A DNA stretch of 54,023 bases, taken from Spirochaetales bacterium (lineage in GTDB: Bacteria > Spirochaetota > Spirochaetia > DAHUYW01). The DNA is taken from the NCBI GenBank assembly GCA_027314665.1, contig DAHVAK010000159.1, forward strand, positions 1 through 54,023, given 5' to 3'. Within the stretch, counting starts at the first letter, position 1; the number at the start of each line of letters is the position of its first letter. The position numbers were made by a program, and so were the translations under genes. Below, piece by piece: positions 8,523-17,378 of the stretch. The notes below the pieces were generated by a model. That model saw only the letters and a program-made list of their open reading frames with translations. It ran no database searches and had not been told where the DNA came from.

Positions 8523-9686
8523 CTATGTCCCCATCCCCATCTCCCGCTTGATCTTGTCGATCATGTTGCCCGGGCTCTTGGAAAGCCGCTTGACCTGCTC
8601 GACGAACACCCGCAGGCTCCCGTCGCAGCGCTCCCGCTCGAAGCGCACGAGGAGGGGGATCTGATCGGTGTAGAGATTGAAGAGCATGAGGTAGGCGTTG
8701 TTGAGGGGGAGGTCGGCGCTCGCGCGATACGCCGCGGTTTTGTAGTGCGGCAGGTAATCCTTTCGGTAGATGCCCTGATACTCGGCGATGACCTCGCGTT
8801 TCTTCGCAAGCTTCTCCACTCGAGAAAGGGGGCTTGCGTACACGCGCGAGAGCGCCTGGGTCAGCCGCTTCACGAAGCGCAGAAAGAGCCGAGAATCGGC
8901 CTGCTCTCCGACGGCCTGTCGATACTCCGTCGAGTTGGGACCGTAGGTCGATGAGAGATACTCGAGGGCGCCAGTATCGCCGATGAAGGTGGCGAGCTCC
9001 TCGTTGAACTGATCCTGCCCTTTCAAGAAGACCGTCGCATGAGTCTGCTCGTGGATGATGGTCGAGGCGAGGTCGAAGAGGCTGTAGCGCTCCATGAAGG
9101 AGTAGACCGGATCCTTCAGGAGGCCGAGGGTGCTGAAGGCGTCGACCTTGCGGACGATGACATCGTAGCCCTCCTTCTTCAGGCGCTCGGCCTCGGCCTT
9201 CGCGTCGGCCGGAACGTAGTAGCCGCGATAGGGAAGCTTGCCGAGGAAGGGGTAGCTCCACTGGTAGGCCGTCAACGAGAGGGCGTCGGCGGCCTGCACC
9301 ACCTCGACGAGGTAGTTCCGGTCGATCTTCTTGTACTTCGTGTAGTTGGCATTGTCGGCGAGCCCGATTTCGTCGACGGCATAGCGCTTGATGCGCAGGA
9401 CGGTGAGGAGGAAGGAGCGCTCCTCGCTTGAGGTGCTGGGATCCTTCAAGAGCGCTTGGACGCTCTGGGCCCCGAGGCTGTCGCGAAGGAGGTAGCCTCC
9501 CTGCTTCCAGAGATAGCCGATGCTCGTGGCGCAGCCGGCGAGGGTAAGGGTAAGGATGAGAACCAGTGCCCCGAGCGCGCGACGGACCCGCCTTGCCCTC
9601 CGGGCGGTATCGAAGCGTCCAGCCTGCAGAGGGGGCCGCCGGACGATGCCCTCCTGTTGGGCGGTGTTGTAGCGTCGTTCATGCAT
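8523..9686 (-). CDS. Lipoprotein putative zinc aminopeptidase (PF10023-like)
   Basis: The protein has a gluzincin site: HEQTH in TIIHEQTHATVF and the third-ligand Glu in FNEELATFIG. Overall it matches the bacterial putative aminopeptidase family PF10023 as I recall it. A lipobox (LTLTLAGC) follows the hydrophobic run LGALVLILTLTL, so the mature protein should be lipid-anchored. Two in-frame ATGs exist, 9710 and 9686. I prefer 9686 (387 residues, lipobox Cys at 52) because TATACT at 9697-9702 lies inside the longer version; 9710 has AAAGGGA upstream and cannot be excluded. Either way the n-region before the hydrophobic core is unusually long and Arg-rich. It sits between the esterase and pfkB genes, same strand. 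Confidence 0.8.
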   Translation of the reverse strand: MHERRYNTAQQEGIVRRPPLQAGRFDTARRARRVRRALGALVLILTLTLAGCATSIGYLWKQGGYLLRDSLGAQSVQALLKDPSTSSEERSFLLTVLRIKRYAVDEIGLADNANYTKYKKIDRNYLVEVVQAADALSLTAYQWSYPFLGKLPYRGYYVPADAKAEAERLKKEGYDVIVRKVDAFSTLGLLKDPVYSFMERYSLFDLASTIIHEQTHATVFLKGQDQFNEELATFIGDTGALEYLSSTYGPNSTEYRQAVGEQADSRLFLRFVKRLTQALSRVYASPLSRVEKLAKKREVIAEYQGIYRKDYLPHYKTAAYRASADLPLNNAYLMLFNLYTDQIPLLVRFERERCDGSLRVFVEQVKRLSKSPGNMIDKIKREMGMGT

Positions 9687-9696
9687 GAGCACGGGG

Positions 9697-9726
9697 AGTA
9701 TAGTCGACATTGCGCGTCCCTTTCAC
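9697..9726 (-). promoter_or_regulatory. Promoter candidate for the aminopeptidase lipoprotein
   Basis: On the minus strand: GTGAAA (9721-9726), 18 bp spacer, TATACT (9697-9702). The -10 ends 10 bases before ATG 9686, leaving a leader of only a few nucleotides. Confidence 0.45.
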
Positions 9727-9822
9727 CCACCGAGGGCTGGCGGCGCCATGAGGGCGCCGAGTCGAAGCCGATGACATGGGGCGGCGCCGATGCGAAGGCT
9801 CAGCCCTAGAGGGCGGCGACCA

Positions 9823-10791
9823 TCACCCCCACATCTCAGCGAGCAGCTTGAGCTTTTCGGCGATCTGATACCCCTCGCCTCCCTCGTGGCGATTGTAGGG
9901 CCACACGCGAATCTCCTTCGGTCCCGCATAGTGGTTGTAGGCGGCAAAGACCGTCGAGGGCGGGGAGATGTCGTCCATCAGGGCTACCGAAAAGAGGGCT
10001 CGCGCCTTCGCGCGCGCGGCGAAGCTCATCCCGTCAAAGTAGGCAAGGGTGCGGAAGACGCTCTCGATCTTGTCGCGATGACTCCGGCAGTAACGGACGA
10101 TCTCGCCGTAGGGATCGGAGTCGGTGATCTCGGTCGCGCGGCGAAAGTGGCAGAGGAAGGGGACGTCGGGCATGGCGACTGCCACCTCGGGGACGAGCCC
10201 CGCCGCGGCGAGGCTCATGCCGCCCCCCTGGCTGCCGCCGGTCACCGCGACGCGGCTCCGGTCGACCGCCTCGTGCGCGGCCCCGGCCTCGATCGCTCGC
10301 ACCGCGTCGGTGAAGAGGCGCCGGTAGTAGTAGCCGGCAGGATCGAGGATTCCGCGCGTCATGAACCCAGGAATCTGGGCGTTGCCCCCGCCGGTCTCGA
10401 CGTCGGGGGTGTCGCCGACGCGCCAGCTCGAGCCCTGTCCCCGGGTGTCCATCACGAGATGGGCATACCCCGCGCTTGCCCACAGGAGCCAGTCGTGGAC
10501 GAAGCCGCGCCCCCCGCCGTAGCCGATGTACTCGACGACGAGGGGAAGCTTCCCCGCGCGCGCGCGCGGAAGCATGAGCCAGCCTTTCACGGGCTGCCCG
10601 CCGAAGCCGCTGAAGGTCACGTCGAAGGCCTCCACGAGCTTCAGGCCGGTGTTGAGCGGCGCGAAGCGGGCATCAAGGGGGTGCCGGCGGGCGTCGGCAA
10701 GGGTCTGCGTCCAAAACGCCGTGAAGTCTGGGGGCTCCCGTCGATCGGGCTTGTAGCTCTTCAGTTGCTCGAGGGGAAGATCGTATAGCAT
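9823..10791 (-). CDS. Acetylxylan esterase / cephalosporin-C deacetylase family
   Basis: A 322-residue alpha/beta hydrolase closely resembling, from memory, the Thermotoga maritima TM0077 acetyl esterase along its whole length ([49 protein letters not shown]). The nucleophile is Ser in GGSQGGG, the acid Asp is in [10 protein letters not shown], and the His is in NRHEGG. It removes acetyl groups from xylo-oligosaccharides or similar esters; no signal peptide is present, so it acts in the cytoplasm on imported oligomers. Start 10791 is preferred over the longer frame from 10836 because AAGGAG lies 7 bases upstream and the family begins with this MLYDLPLEQ segment. It heads the minus-strand run with the aminopeptidase and PfkB kinase. 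Confidence 0.93.
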   Translation of the reverse strand: MLYDLPLEQLKSYKPDRREPPDFTAFWTQTLADARRHPLDARFAPLNTGLKLVEAFDVTFSGFGGQPVKGWLMLPRARAGKLPLVVEYIGYGGGRGFVHDWLLWASAGYAHLVMDTRGQGSSWRVGDTPDVETGGGNAQIPGFMTRGILDPAGYYYRRLFTDAVRAIEAGAAHEAVDRSRVAVTGGSQGGGMSLAAAGLVPEVAVAMPDVPFLCHFRRATEITDSDPYGEIVRYCRSHRDKIESVFRTLAYFDGMSFAARAKARALFSVALMDDISPPSTVFAAYNHYAGPKEIRVWPYNRHEGGEGYQIAEKLKLLAEMWG

Positions 10792-10918
10792 CGGTCGGCT
10801 CCTTGCGATCGGTCTCAACGACAAGCGTGCCATCATACCCCGCCCGCGCGGGAAAGCGCCACTCCCTGCCCCGCCTCGGGCGGAGCCTCGGATGCTGGAG
10901 CGCGTTTCCCCGCGCGGC

Positions 10919-10947
10919 TTCTAACTCCCTTCTAACCGAACGGTCAC
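10919..10947 (+). promoter_or_regulatory. Pho-box-like 11-bp-phased direct repeat
   Basis: TTCTAAC (10919-10925), 4 bp, TTCTAAC (10930-10936), 4 bp, CGGTCAC (10941-10947). The 7+4 phasing equals that of PhoB boxes (CTGTCAT-N4-CTGTCAC); the third unit matches 6 of 7. It lies about 98 bp before an exported phosphoesterase, which is the right kind of target. No PhoB gene is in the window. Confidence 0.35.
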
Positions 10948-11044
10948 GGAGTGAAGACGGCTGCCGCGTAGGGTCCTTCTGCGGCGCATCCGCGAGTCAG
11001 GTGGATGAGTGAAGCGACCGGGGAGCGCAAAGGAGGCAGAGGAG

Positions 11045-12916
11045 ATGAGAGCTCGCAGTCGATTTCTCGCGGGGATGGTTGTCCTCGCAATGGCAGGGAC
11101 CGCCGCGTCCGCTTGGGCCGGCGGCCAAAAGGAACGCACGGGAGGGCCGGCAAGCGTCGAGGCAGGCGAGGCCTTCGGCCACGGAGGCACCTCCGGGGCG
11201 GCGACCCCGATCGACCACGTGGTGGTCATCTTTGACGAGAACATCTCGTTCGATCACTACTTCGCCACCTATCCGCGCGCGGCGAATCCGGCCAAGGAGC
11301 CTCCCTTCTTTCCCGCGCCCGGAACCCCCGCGGTGAACGGGCTCACCCGGGAGCTTCGCACGCACAATCCGAACCTCGTGAACCCGGAGCGCCTCGATCG
11401 AAGCGAGGCCATGACCCCCGACATGGACCACGGATACACCGCCGAGCAGAGGGCCTTCGACGGTGGGCTCATGGACCGCTTTGTGGAGTCGACCGGACAC
11501 GACAAGAAGATTGTCATGGACTACTACGACGGCAATACCGTAACTGCCCTCTGGAACTACGCCCAGCACTTCACCATGAGCGACAACTCCTTCGGAACCA
11601 CCTTCGGGCCCTCGACCCCGGGCGCGCTCAACCTGGCCGCCGGGCAGACCCACGGGGCCAGCGCCTACAGCGCGAACATCTCCCTGCACGGGTCGTCGGT
11701 GCATCCCGGAGAGAAGGGCTATCCGGCCTGGGCGCTCAACGCGAATGGAACGGACTTCAGCGATATCGACCCCTACTTCGACGACGCATCCAAGGGGTCG
11801 ACCCTGCGCATGAGCGGGAAGAACATCGGCGATCTCCTCGACGCTCATAAGCTGACCTGGGGATGGTTCGAAGGCGGGTTCCTCTCGGCAGGCAAGCATC
11901 GCAACGTCGGCGGTGCGGAGATAGCCGACTACATCCCGCATCACGAGCCCTTCCAGTACTATCGCTCCACCGCGAACCCCGATCATCTTCCCCCGACCTC
12001 GGTCGCCGCGATCGGGCGGACCGACCGGGCGAACCACCAGTACGGGATGAGCGATTTCCTTCGGGCTCTCAAAGCGGGCAACCTCCCAAGCGTGAGCTTC
12101 CTGAAGGCCCCGGGGTACGAGGACGGCCACGCCGGATACTCCGACCCGATCGACGAGCAGCGGTGGCTGGTCGAGATCGTAAACCGCCTCGAGCGGTCGA
12201 GCGAGTGGGACCACACCGCCATCTTCATCTCCTGGGACGACTCCGACGGATGGTACGATCACGTCATGGGGCCGATCGTGACGCGCTCCGACGATCCGAA
12301 GGAGGATGCCCTTGTGGGACCCGGCGAGGCAGGAACGCCCGCGGCGGGTGCCTATCTCGATCGCGCCGGCTACGGACCCCGCCTTCCGCTCCTGGTCATC
12401 TCTCCGTGGGCGAAGCGCAATTTCGTCGCCCACAGCGTCTCCGACCAGTCCTCCATCATCCGCTTCATTGAGGACAACTGGCACCTCGGGCGCCTCGGCG
12501 ATCAATCGATGGACAGCGCGGCGGGCCGGCTCGACGACCTGTTCGATTTTCAGGCGGAATACCGCAACACAACCCTCTTTCTCGATCCGTCGACCGGTGA
12601 GCCCGTCGCCCAGGTCGCGCCCGAGGAGATCAACGGACAGCTCTCCATGAGCGTGGAGGATCTCGCTCAAAGCCTTGACGTATCCGTGTCGCGCGGCGCG
12701 GGCCGCATCTGGTTCACCTATGGCGCGCACCTCGTCATCCTTGCGGACCGGGGAAGCTCGGCCTCGGTCGACGGGAAAACGATCGGGCTCGGGGCCCCGG
12801 TGCGAATCCTCGACGGCCGCGAGATGATCCCGGTCGACAGACTTGCGCAGGCGCTCGGCGTGGAGCCGGTCAAGGTGACGGACTCCGAGATCCTCTTTCG
12901 ACCCTCGGGCGATTGA
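11045..12916 (+). CDS. Exported phosphoesterase (phospholipase C/acid phosphatase family) with C-terminal copper-amine-oxidase-N-like domain
   Basis: A 623-residue protein. ATG 11045 has a strong AAGGAGG 8 bases upstream; an upstream GTG at 11009 lacks this. The signal peptide is MRARSRFLAGMVVLAMAG... ending near AWAGGQKE; a GGQKE-like mature start is common among exported spirochaete proteins as I recall. The core matches the PF04185 phosphoesterases: DHVVVIFDENISFDHYFATYP at the N-terminus (key residues D, E, N, S/F), MSDNSFGTTFGPSTPG, SWDDSDGWYDHV and GYGPRLPLLVISPWAK. The last 110 residues, after the catalytic domain, resemble the Cu_amine_oxidN1 stalk domain (LSMSVEDLAQSL..., REMIPVDRLAQALG). 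Possible role: phosphate scavenging or phospholipid/phosphoester hydrolysis outside the cytoplasm. Confidence 0.88.
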   Translation: MRARSRFLAGMVVLAMAGTAASAWAGGQKERTGGPASVEAGEAFGHGGTSGAATPIDHVVVIFDENISFDHYFATYPRAANPAKEPPFFPAPGTPAVNGLTRELRTHNPNLVNPERLDRSEAMTPDMDHGYTAEQRAFDGGLMDRFVESTGHDKKIVMDYYDGNTVTALWNYAQHFTMSDNSFGTTFGPSTPGALNLAAGQTHGASAYSANISLHGSSVHPGEKGYPAWALNANGTDFSDIDPYFDDASKGSTLRMSGKNIGDLLDAHKLTWGWFEGGFLSAGKHRNVGGAEIADYIPHHEPFQYYRSTANPDHLPPTSVAAIGRTDRANHQYGMSDFLRALKAGNLPSVSFLKAPGYEDGHAGYSDPIDEQRWLVEIVNRLERSSEWDHTAIFISWDDSDGWYDHVMGPIVTRSDDPKEDALVGPGEAGTPAAGAYLDRAGYGPRLPLLVISPWAKRNFVAHSVSDQSSIIRFIEDNWHLGRLGDQSMDSAAGRLDDLFDFQAEYRNTTLFLDPSTGEPVAQVAPEEINGQLSMSVEDLAQSLDVSVSRGAGRIWFTYGAHLVILADRGSSASVDGKTIGLGAPVRILDGREMIPVDRLAQALGVEPVKVTDSEILFRPSGD

Positions 12917-12934
12917 CGGCCCTCACATGCCGCG

Positions 12935-12952
12935 GGGCCTACCGCAAGGCCC
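12935..12952. terminator. GC hairpin at the phosphoesterase/coaX convergent junction
   Basis: GGGCCT (12935-12940), loop ACCGCA, AGGCCC (12947-12952): a perfect 6-bp stem 18 bp after the phosphoesterase stop. No T-tract follows on either strand. Confidence 0.4.
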
Positions 12953-12998
12953 TCGGCGTCGAAGGGCTGAAGCCGGCGGACTCGCGCGCGGACTCGCC

Positions 12999-13784
12999 CT
13001 ATTTGTTCCGCGCTGCGATAAGGGCAAGCCCGTCGAGGGTGAGCCAGGGGTCGAACTCTCCGAGACTCTTCGTGAGGGGGAGGAGGTAGCGCCCTTGATC
13101 GCCGGTGGAAACGACTTGCGCCGAGCCCCCGAGCTCGGCCCGTATGCGGGCCACCAGCCCCTCGACGAGCCCGACGTAGCCGAAGAGGATCCCCGACTGC
13201 AGGGAGTGGACCGTGTTCCGCCCGATGGCTGTGGGCGGGGCGACATACTCCACCAACCGCAGCTGCGCTGAGGCGCGAACGAGAGCGTCGGCAGCGGGCT
13301 GGAGGCCCGGTGCGATGGAGACCCCGAGCAGATCGCCTGCCTCGTTCACGGCCGTGAAGGTGAGGGCGGTTCCGAAGGCCACGACGATGCAGGAGGAGCG
13401 CAGGCGCTCATGCGCCGCCACCGCATTCGTAACGATGTCCGCCCCGACCTCGACGGGATTATCGGTGCGAATGCGGATCCCGGTGCGGATGCCGGGTCCC
13501 ACGACTAAGGGCGTTCGCTCCATCTCCCCCTCGAGCATCTCGCCGATGACCGAGGTGAGGGGGGGAACGACGCTGCTCACGACGGCGGTGCCGACCTCCG
13601 CGAAGGAGACGCCGATCCGCGACAGGAGGTCGCGGAAGATGAGGGCGTACTCATCGGGGGTCTTGGACCGAACCGAGCTCACGCGAAAGCGACGCTCCCA
13701 CTCTCCGCCCCGGCGAATGCCGAGCTTGATGTTGGAATTGCCGATATCGATCGCGAGGATCGTTTTCGCGCCCGCCTCATTCAA
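12999..13784 (-). CDS. coaX: Type III pantothenate kinase
   Basis: A 261-residue ASKHA-fold kinase that makes 4'-phosphopantothenate, the first step to coenzyme A. The phosphate-binding loop is AIDIGNSNIKLG (residues about 11-22). A central TPLVVGPGIRTGI segment (pantothenate contact), the catalytic Asp in VGADIVTNAVAAHE and the second phosphate loop VAFGTALTFTAV are all typical of CoaX. The start is TTG 13784 with AAGGGGG about 6 bases upstream; the nearby ATG is out of frame. It overlaps the S-component gene by 8 bp, so it belongs to the ECF operon. That adjacency is the main reason to propose pantothenate as the transported substrate. Confidence 0.93.
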   Translation of the reverse strand: MNEAGAKTILAIDIGNSNIKLGIRRGGEWERRFRVSSVRSKTPDEYALIFRDLLSRIGVSFAEVGTAVVSSVVPPLTSVIGEMLEGEMERTPLVVGPGIRTGIRIRTDNPVEVGADIVTNAVAAHERLRSSCIVVAFGTALTFTAVNEAGDLLGVSIAPGLQPAADALVRASAQLRLVEYVAPPTAIGRNTVHSLQSGILFGYVGLVEGLVARIRAELGGSAQVVSTGDQGRYLLPLTKSLGEFDPWLTLDGLALIAARNK

Positions 13785-14334
13785 GCTGCGCCCCCTTGCG
13801 GCCGTAGGCGACTCGCTTCCAGGCAGCCACCACCGCGAGGGTGAGGATCGCGTTGGCGACCGCCTCGGGCGCGCCGTTCACCGCGGCGATGGTCAGGATG
13901 AGCCCCCAATGCAGGTAGCCGTAGAGTCCGAGCATCCCGAGGACAAGCACCGTGTTGGTGAGGCTTCCCCCGAGCCCGGCGAGGACGAGGGCGGCGGGGA
14001 GGCTGCGCTTCTCGAGCGGGCGATAGATGAGCCAGGCGACGAGCCCGATGAACAGGCGCGGGAGCACCGAGATGAGCGGGTTGGTGAACCAGGCGTCCGT
14101 TGGTCCCGCCGGTGCGATGGCGGCCTCGATGAGGCTTGAGGCCCCAAAGAGGAAGCCGATGATCGTGCCGACGACGGGTCCCTCGAGGACCGCGCCGATG
14201 ATCACCGGAGCTGCCATGATCGTGAGCGAGGCCCCCGTGAACCAGGGGATGAACCCCGGATGAAGCGGCGGAGCTCCGAGGAAGATAGCGACGGCGCTCA
14301 AGACGCCGGCCACTGCGATCTTTCGTGCATTCAT
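13777..14334 (-). CDS. ECF transporter substrate-binding S component, probably pantothenate
   Basis: A 185-residue integral membrane protein with about six hydrophobic segments. TM1 carries the small-residue face (AVAGVLSAVAIFLGA) through which S components dock onto EcfT. ATG 14334 follows a strong GGAAGGAG. Downstream it overlaps coaX by 8 bp; upstream 23 bp separate it from ecfT. S components bind one vitamin and toggle in the membrane with the ECF module. Placement with pantothenate kinase suggests a PanT-like role. The sequence alone does not prove the ligand; hydroxymethylpyrimidine, biotin or another vitamin remains possible. Confidence 0.85.
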   Translation of the reverse strand: MNARKIAVAGVLSAVAIFLGAPPLHPGFIPWFTGASLTIMAAPVIIGAVLEGPVVGTIIGFLFGASSLIEAAIAPAGPTDAWFTNPLISVLPRLFIGLVAWLIYRPLEKRSLPAALVLAGLGGSLTNTVLVLGMLGLYGYLHWGLILTIAAVNGAPEAVANAILTLAVVAAWKRVAYGRKGAQLE

Positions 14335-14357
14335 GGGTTTCTCCTTCCTTTCATGTT

Positions 14358-15230
14358 CTATCCGCGCGAGGCGAAGAGAGCGCGCGCGGCCTCGTCCCAG
14401 GCGTGGAGGGGATTGACGAGGGCGAGGGCGACGACGGCGAGGGCGACGACGCCGCCGAGGAGGTCGAGCCGCCGCACCGGGTAGGTGTGCAGCCGCGTCC
14501 GCCCCGATCCCACCGTGTAGCAGCGCGCCTCCATCGCCCGCGCGAGGTTTTCGGCGTGGCGCAGGGCAAGGACCAGAAGGGGGACGAAGAGCGGAAGATA
14601 GGCGCGCACCCTCCGCAGGAGTCCAAGCCCCTTCGTCGAGAAGTCGGCGCCGCGCGAGGCCTGGCTCTTTCGAATCCGCGCCGCCTCCTCGCCGAAGAGG
14701 GGGGTGAAGTAGAGGGCGATGGTGATGGTGAGGGAGAGCTCGCGCGAGGGAAGCCCGATGCGCGCGAAGGGCGAGCTCAAGGCCTCGGCGGCGTAGGCGA
14801 GCTCATCGACGCGGGTGACCGCGCTCCCCAATGCGAGGAAGAGGATGAGGTCTGCGAAGCGCAGGAGGCTCGTCACGCCCGTGTAGATCTGGCCGCCGCT
14901 CAACGTGAAGATCCACCATCCCCCGTAATCGACTCCCCATCGGGCCGAGGGGACGGTGAGGATCTGGATCAGCACGATGACGAAGAGCCAGGGAAGGGCC
15001 CGCGCGAGGCTCCCGAAGGGAAGCGCGGGCGGCACCCCCGCCGCAAGGGTGGAAGCGAGGATGAGCGCGAAGGCGAGGGCGAGCCCCGCCGCTCCGTGGA
15101 CGATGATGAGGGCCGCGAGCCCTCCGAAGAGAAGGAGCGCCTTGGCGCCCGGATGCAGCCGGTGGAAAGGCGAGTCGCCGGGCACGTAGCGGGCGAACTG
15201 AAGGGTGGTAGTCAGGTCAAACTGCTCCAA
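14358..15230 (-). CDS. ecfT: Energy-coupling factor transmembrane protein EcfT
   Basis: A 290-residue membrane protein with N-terminal hydrophobic helices and a C-terminal part with two coupling helices. The Ala-Arg-Gly signatures that contact the two ATPases appear as QASRGADF and MEARCYT, the second with Cys replacing Gly. A further hydrophobic pair (DLLGGVVALAVVALALVNPL) ends the protein. The start is TTG 15230, with AAAGGGGG upstream lying inside the end of the ATPase gene, so the two genes overlap by 14 bp and are probably translationally coupled. It links the S component to the fused ATPase. Confidence 0.9.
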   Translation of the reverse strand: MEQFDLTTTLQFARYVPGDSPFHRLHPGAKALLLFGGLAALIIVHGAAGLALAFALILASTLAAGVPPALPFGSLARALPWLFVIVLIQILTVPSARWGVDYGGWWIFTLSGGQIYTGVTSLLRFADLILFLALGSAVTRVDELAYAAEALSSPFARIGLPSRELSLTITIALYFTPLFGEEAARIRKSQASRGADFSTKGLGLLRRVRAYLPLFVPLLVLALRHAENLARAMEARCYTVGSGRTRLHTYPVRRLDLLGGVVALAVVALALVNPLHAWDEAARALFASRG

Positions 15231-17265
15231 GGTCCGCCCCCTTTGCTGCGGCGGCCTGCGGAGGGTTTGCGAGCGTCCCGTCCGCAGCGCCGCCGCTGCC
15301 TTCCGCCGGCGTCGCAGCCTCCGCCCGTCTCGCGCCGCCGTGATCGCCCGCTCCTGCGCGCGCCCCCGCGTTCGCCGCGCCTGCCGCGTCCAGGGCGAAT
15401 GCCGCCGCCAGGCTCTCCTCGGCCTCCGCGAGGGTGCGCGGCGCTCCCGCCGAGAGAAGACCCTCCCCCGCGAGGCGGTCGATCAATCCGACGAAGCCTG
15501 GAAGCTCGAGGCCCCAATCCTCGAGCTCCCGCGCGCGTGCGAAGGCATCGCTCGTCGGAAGGTCAAGGCGCATCTCTCCATCGACGAGGGCGACGACCCG
15601 ATCGGCGATCCGCCCGGCCTCCTCCAGGTCGTGAGTCGAGATGACGATGGTGGTGCCTTCCGCCTTCATGCGCGCAAGCAAGGCGAGCAGCTCCTCCCGG
15701 GAGGCCGGGTCGAGCCCGGCGGTCGGCTCGTCGAGGAGAAGCGCCTCGGGGCGCAGCGCAAGCACCCCTGCAAGCCCGACCTTGCGCTGCTCTCCCCCGC
15801 TCAAGGCGAAGGTGAGGCGGTCCTTGTAGGCGGCAAAGGGCAGCCCGACCGCCTCCATCGCCCAGCGGACCCGCTCCGTAAGGGCCTTCCCGGCGAGACC
15901 CGCGAGACGGGGGCCGTAGGCGACCTCGTCGCCGACATATTGGGCGAAGAGCTGCTCCTCGGGGCGTTGAAAGACGAGACCGATTCGCCTGCGCACGCCC
16001 GGGAGCTCGGTCCTAGCCGGGTCCACGGGGTTGCCGTCGAACTCGGCTCTCCCCGACTGGGGCAGGAAGAGGCAGTTTAGATGCTGGAGGAGGGTTGACT
16101 TGCCCGAGCCGGTGGGACCGATGAGGGCGATCGCCTCGCCGCGCCGGACGGCAAGCGAGACCTTCCGCAGGGAGGGGATTGCCCCCCTGGCTGGCGATGG
16201 AGCGGCCGAAGCGCGGGCGCTCGAGCTGCGGTAGGTGTGGCTCACCCCGACGAGCCGGATGAGCGGCACATCGACCGCATCGGCAGAGGGGGCGGGGAAA
16301 AGCGCCGCCCGCGCGGGCGCATCGACCGCGCCAGGCGAAAGGGCGGAGGACCAGGCGGGCGACGCGGGCGCACGGTCGGGCGGAGGGGCGGCGCGGGCGC
16401 TGGAGGCGAGGGGCTGCGGATGGCTTCCGGCGAGCGCGCGCGAAAGCGCGCCGTGAAGCGAGCGGTAGTCGAGCGGAGAGCCCAGGCCGCGCGCCCCGCG
16501 CCGGGAGAGTCGAGCGGCAAGTTCGAGGGCGCTCGGGCGCTCGAGGCCATAGGAGGCGAGGTCGACGCTCGAAAAAAGCTCCCCCGGCGGCCCATCGGCG
16601 GCAACCCGACCGTGCGCCATCACGAGAACCCGTCCCGCCTGCGCCGCCTCTTCCATGCGATGGGTGATGTGAACGATGGTGGTGCCCGAGCGGTTGAGCT
16701 CGGAGAGCAGCGCGAGAAGCTCGCGCCTTCCCCGCGGGTCGAGCATCGAGGTCGCCTCGTCGAGCACGATCGCCTGCGGCTCCAGTGCGAGCGCCCCCGC
16801 TATTGCAAGGCGCTGCTTCTGCCCGGCGGAAAGCTCATGGGGCGAGCGCAGGCGCTGCTCCTGGAGCCCGACCCGCTCGAGTGAGCGAGCGACGCGCGCG
16901 AGGATCTCCTCGCGGGGCAGCTTCAGATTCTCAGGACCGAAGGCCGTGTCCTCCTCCACGCTGACCGCGACGATCTGATCCTCGGGCTTCTGAAAGACCA
17001 TCGCCACCCGCTGCCGCACGCCCGGAAGATTGCGGGCCCGACGCGTGTCCAGGCCGGCGACCGTAACCGATCCGCTCGTGGGCGCGAGCAGCCCGTTCAA
17101 ATGGAGCGCCAGGGTAGTCTTTCCGGAGGCGTTGGCGCCGACGATCGCGAGGTACTCCCCGCGCTCGACGGAGAGGGTCACCCCGCGCAGGGCCTGCGGG
17201 GCTGCCGGGCCGGGGGGGGTACCTTCGTAGGCATAGACGACATCGCGGAGGTCAATGAAGGGCAC
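15217..17265 (-). CDS. Fused energy-coupling factor ATPase (EcfA1-EcfA2 in one chain)
   Basis: A 682-residue protein with two complete ABC domains. Domain 1: Walker A GANASGKTT (43-51), Q-loop FQKPEDQ, signature LSAGQKQ, Walker B IVLDEATSMLDP (about 167-177), switch His in HITHRM. Domain 2: Walker A GPTGSGKST (383-391), Q-loop FQRPEEQ, signature LSGGEQRK, Walker B LLLDEPTAGLDP, switch His in STHDLEE. An Ala/Pro-rich linker (about 255-335) and an Ala/Gly-rich tail (about 640-682) are low complexity. Most ECF modules use two separate ATPase genes. Both domains look catalytically intact. Start is GTG 17265 with AAGGGG close upstream. It heads the operon ecfA1A2-ecfT-S-coaX. Confidence 0.92.
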   Translation of the reverse strand: MPFIDLRDVVYAYEGTPPGPAAPQALRGVTLSVERGEYLAIVGANASGKTTLALHLNGLLAPTSGSVTVAGLDTRRARNLPGVRQRVAMVFQKPEDQIVAVSVEEDTAFGPENLKLPREEILARVARSLERVGLQEQRLRSPHELSAGQKQRLAIAGALALEPQAIVLDEATSMLDPRGRRELLALLSELNRSGTTIVHITHRMEEAAQAGRVLVMAHGRVAADGPPGELFSSVDLASYGLERPSALELAARLSRRGARGLGSPLDYRSLHGALSRALAGSHPQPLASSARAAPPPDRAPASPAWSSALSPGAVDAPARAALFPAPSADAVDVPLIRLVGVSHTYRSSSARASAAPSPARGAIPSLRKVSLAVRRGEAIALIGPTGSGKSTLLQHLNCLFLPQSGRAEFDGNPVDPARTELPGVRRRIGLVFQRPEEQLFAQYVGDEVAYGPRLAGLAGKALTERVRWAMEAVGLPFAAYKDRLTFALSGGEQRKVGLAGVLALRPEALLLDEPTAGLDPASREELLALLARMKAEGTTIVISTHDLEEAGRIADRVVALVDGEMRLDLPTSDAFARARELEDWGLELPGFVGLIDRLAGEGLLSAGAPRTLAEAEESLAAAFALDAAGAANAGARAGAGDHGGARRAEAATPAEGSGGAADGTLANPPQAAAAKGADLGAV

Positions 17266-17378
17266 GACCCCTTCTTCGCGCGAGGAAGGGAAGGCCTAAC
17301 GTCTCGGTCGCGCTGGATCCAAGCGTTTGCATGGGGTAAATGTATACGCTGCCCGCCGCGGGGTCAATATCGTTCCGG

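Noticed and set aside
7458-8954. 498-codon plus-strand frame opposite the PfkB kinase and aminopeptidase
   Set aside because: Charged, low-complexity product with no motif; the minus-strand genes there have clear family signatures.
10997-12730. 577-codon minus-strand frame opposite the phosphoesterase
   Set aside because: Shadow of a high-GC3 gene; no signal peptide or family pattern.
14325-15644. 439-codon plus-strand frame opposite ecfT/ecfA
   Set aside because: Gly/Arg/Glu-rich shadow; ECF genes on the other strand are certain.
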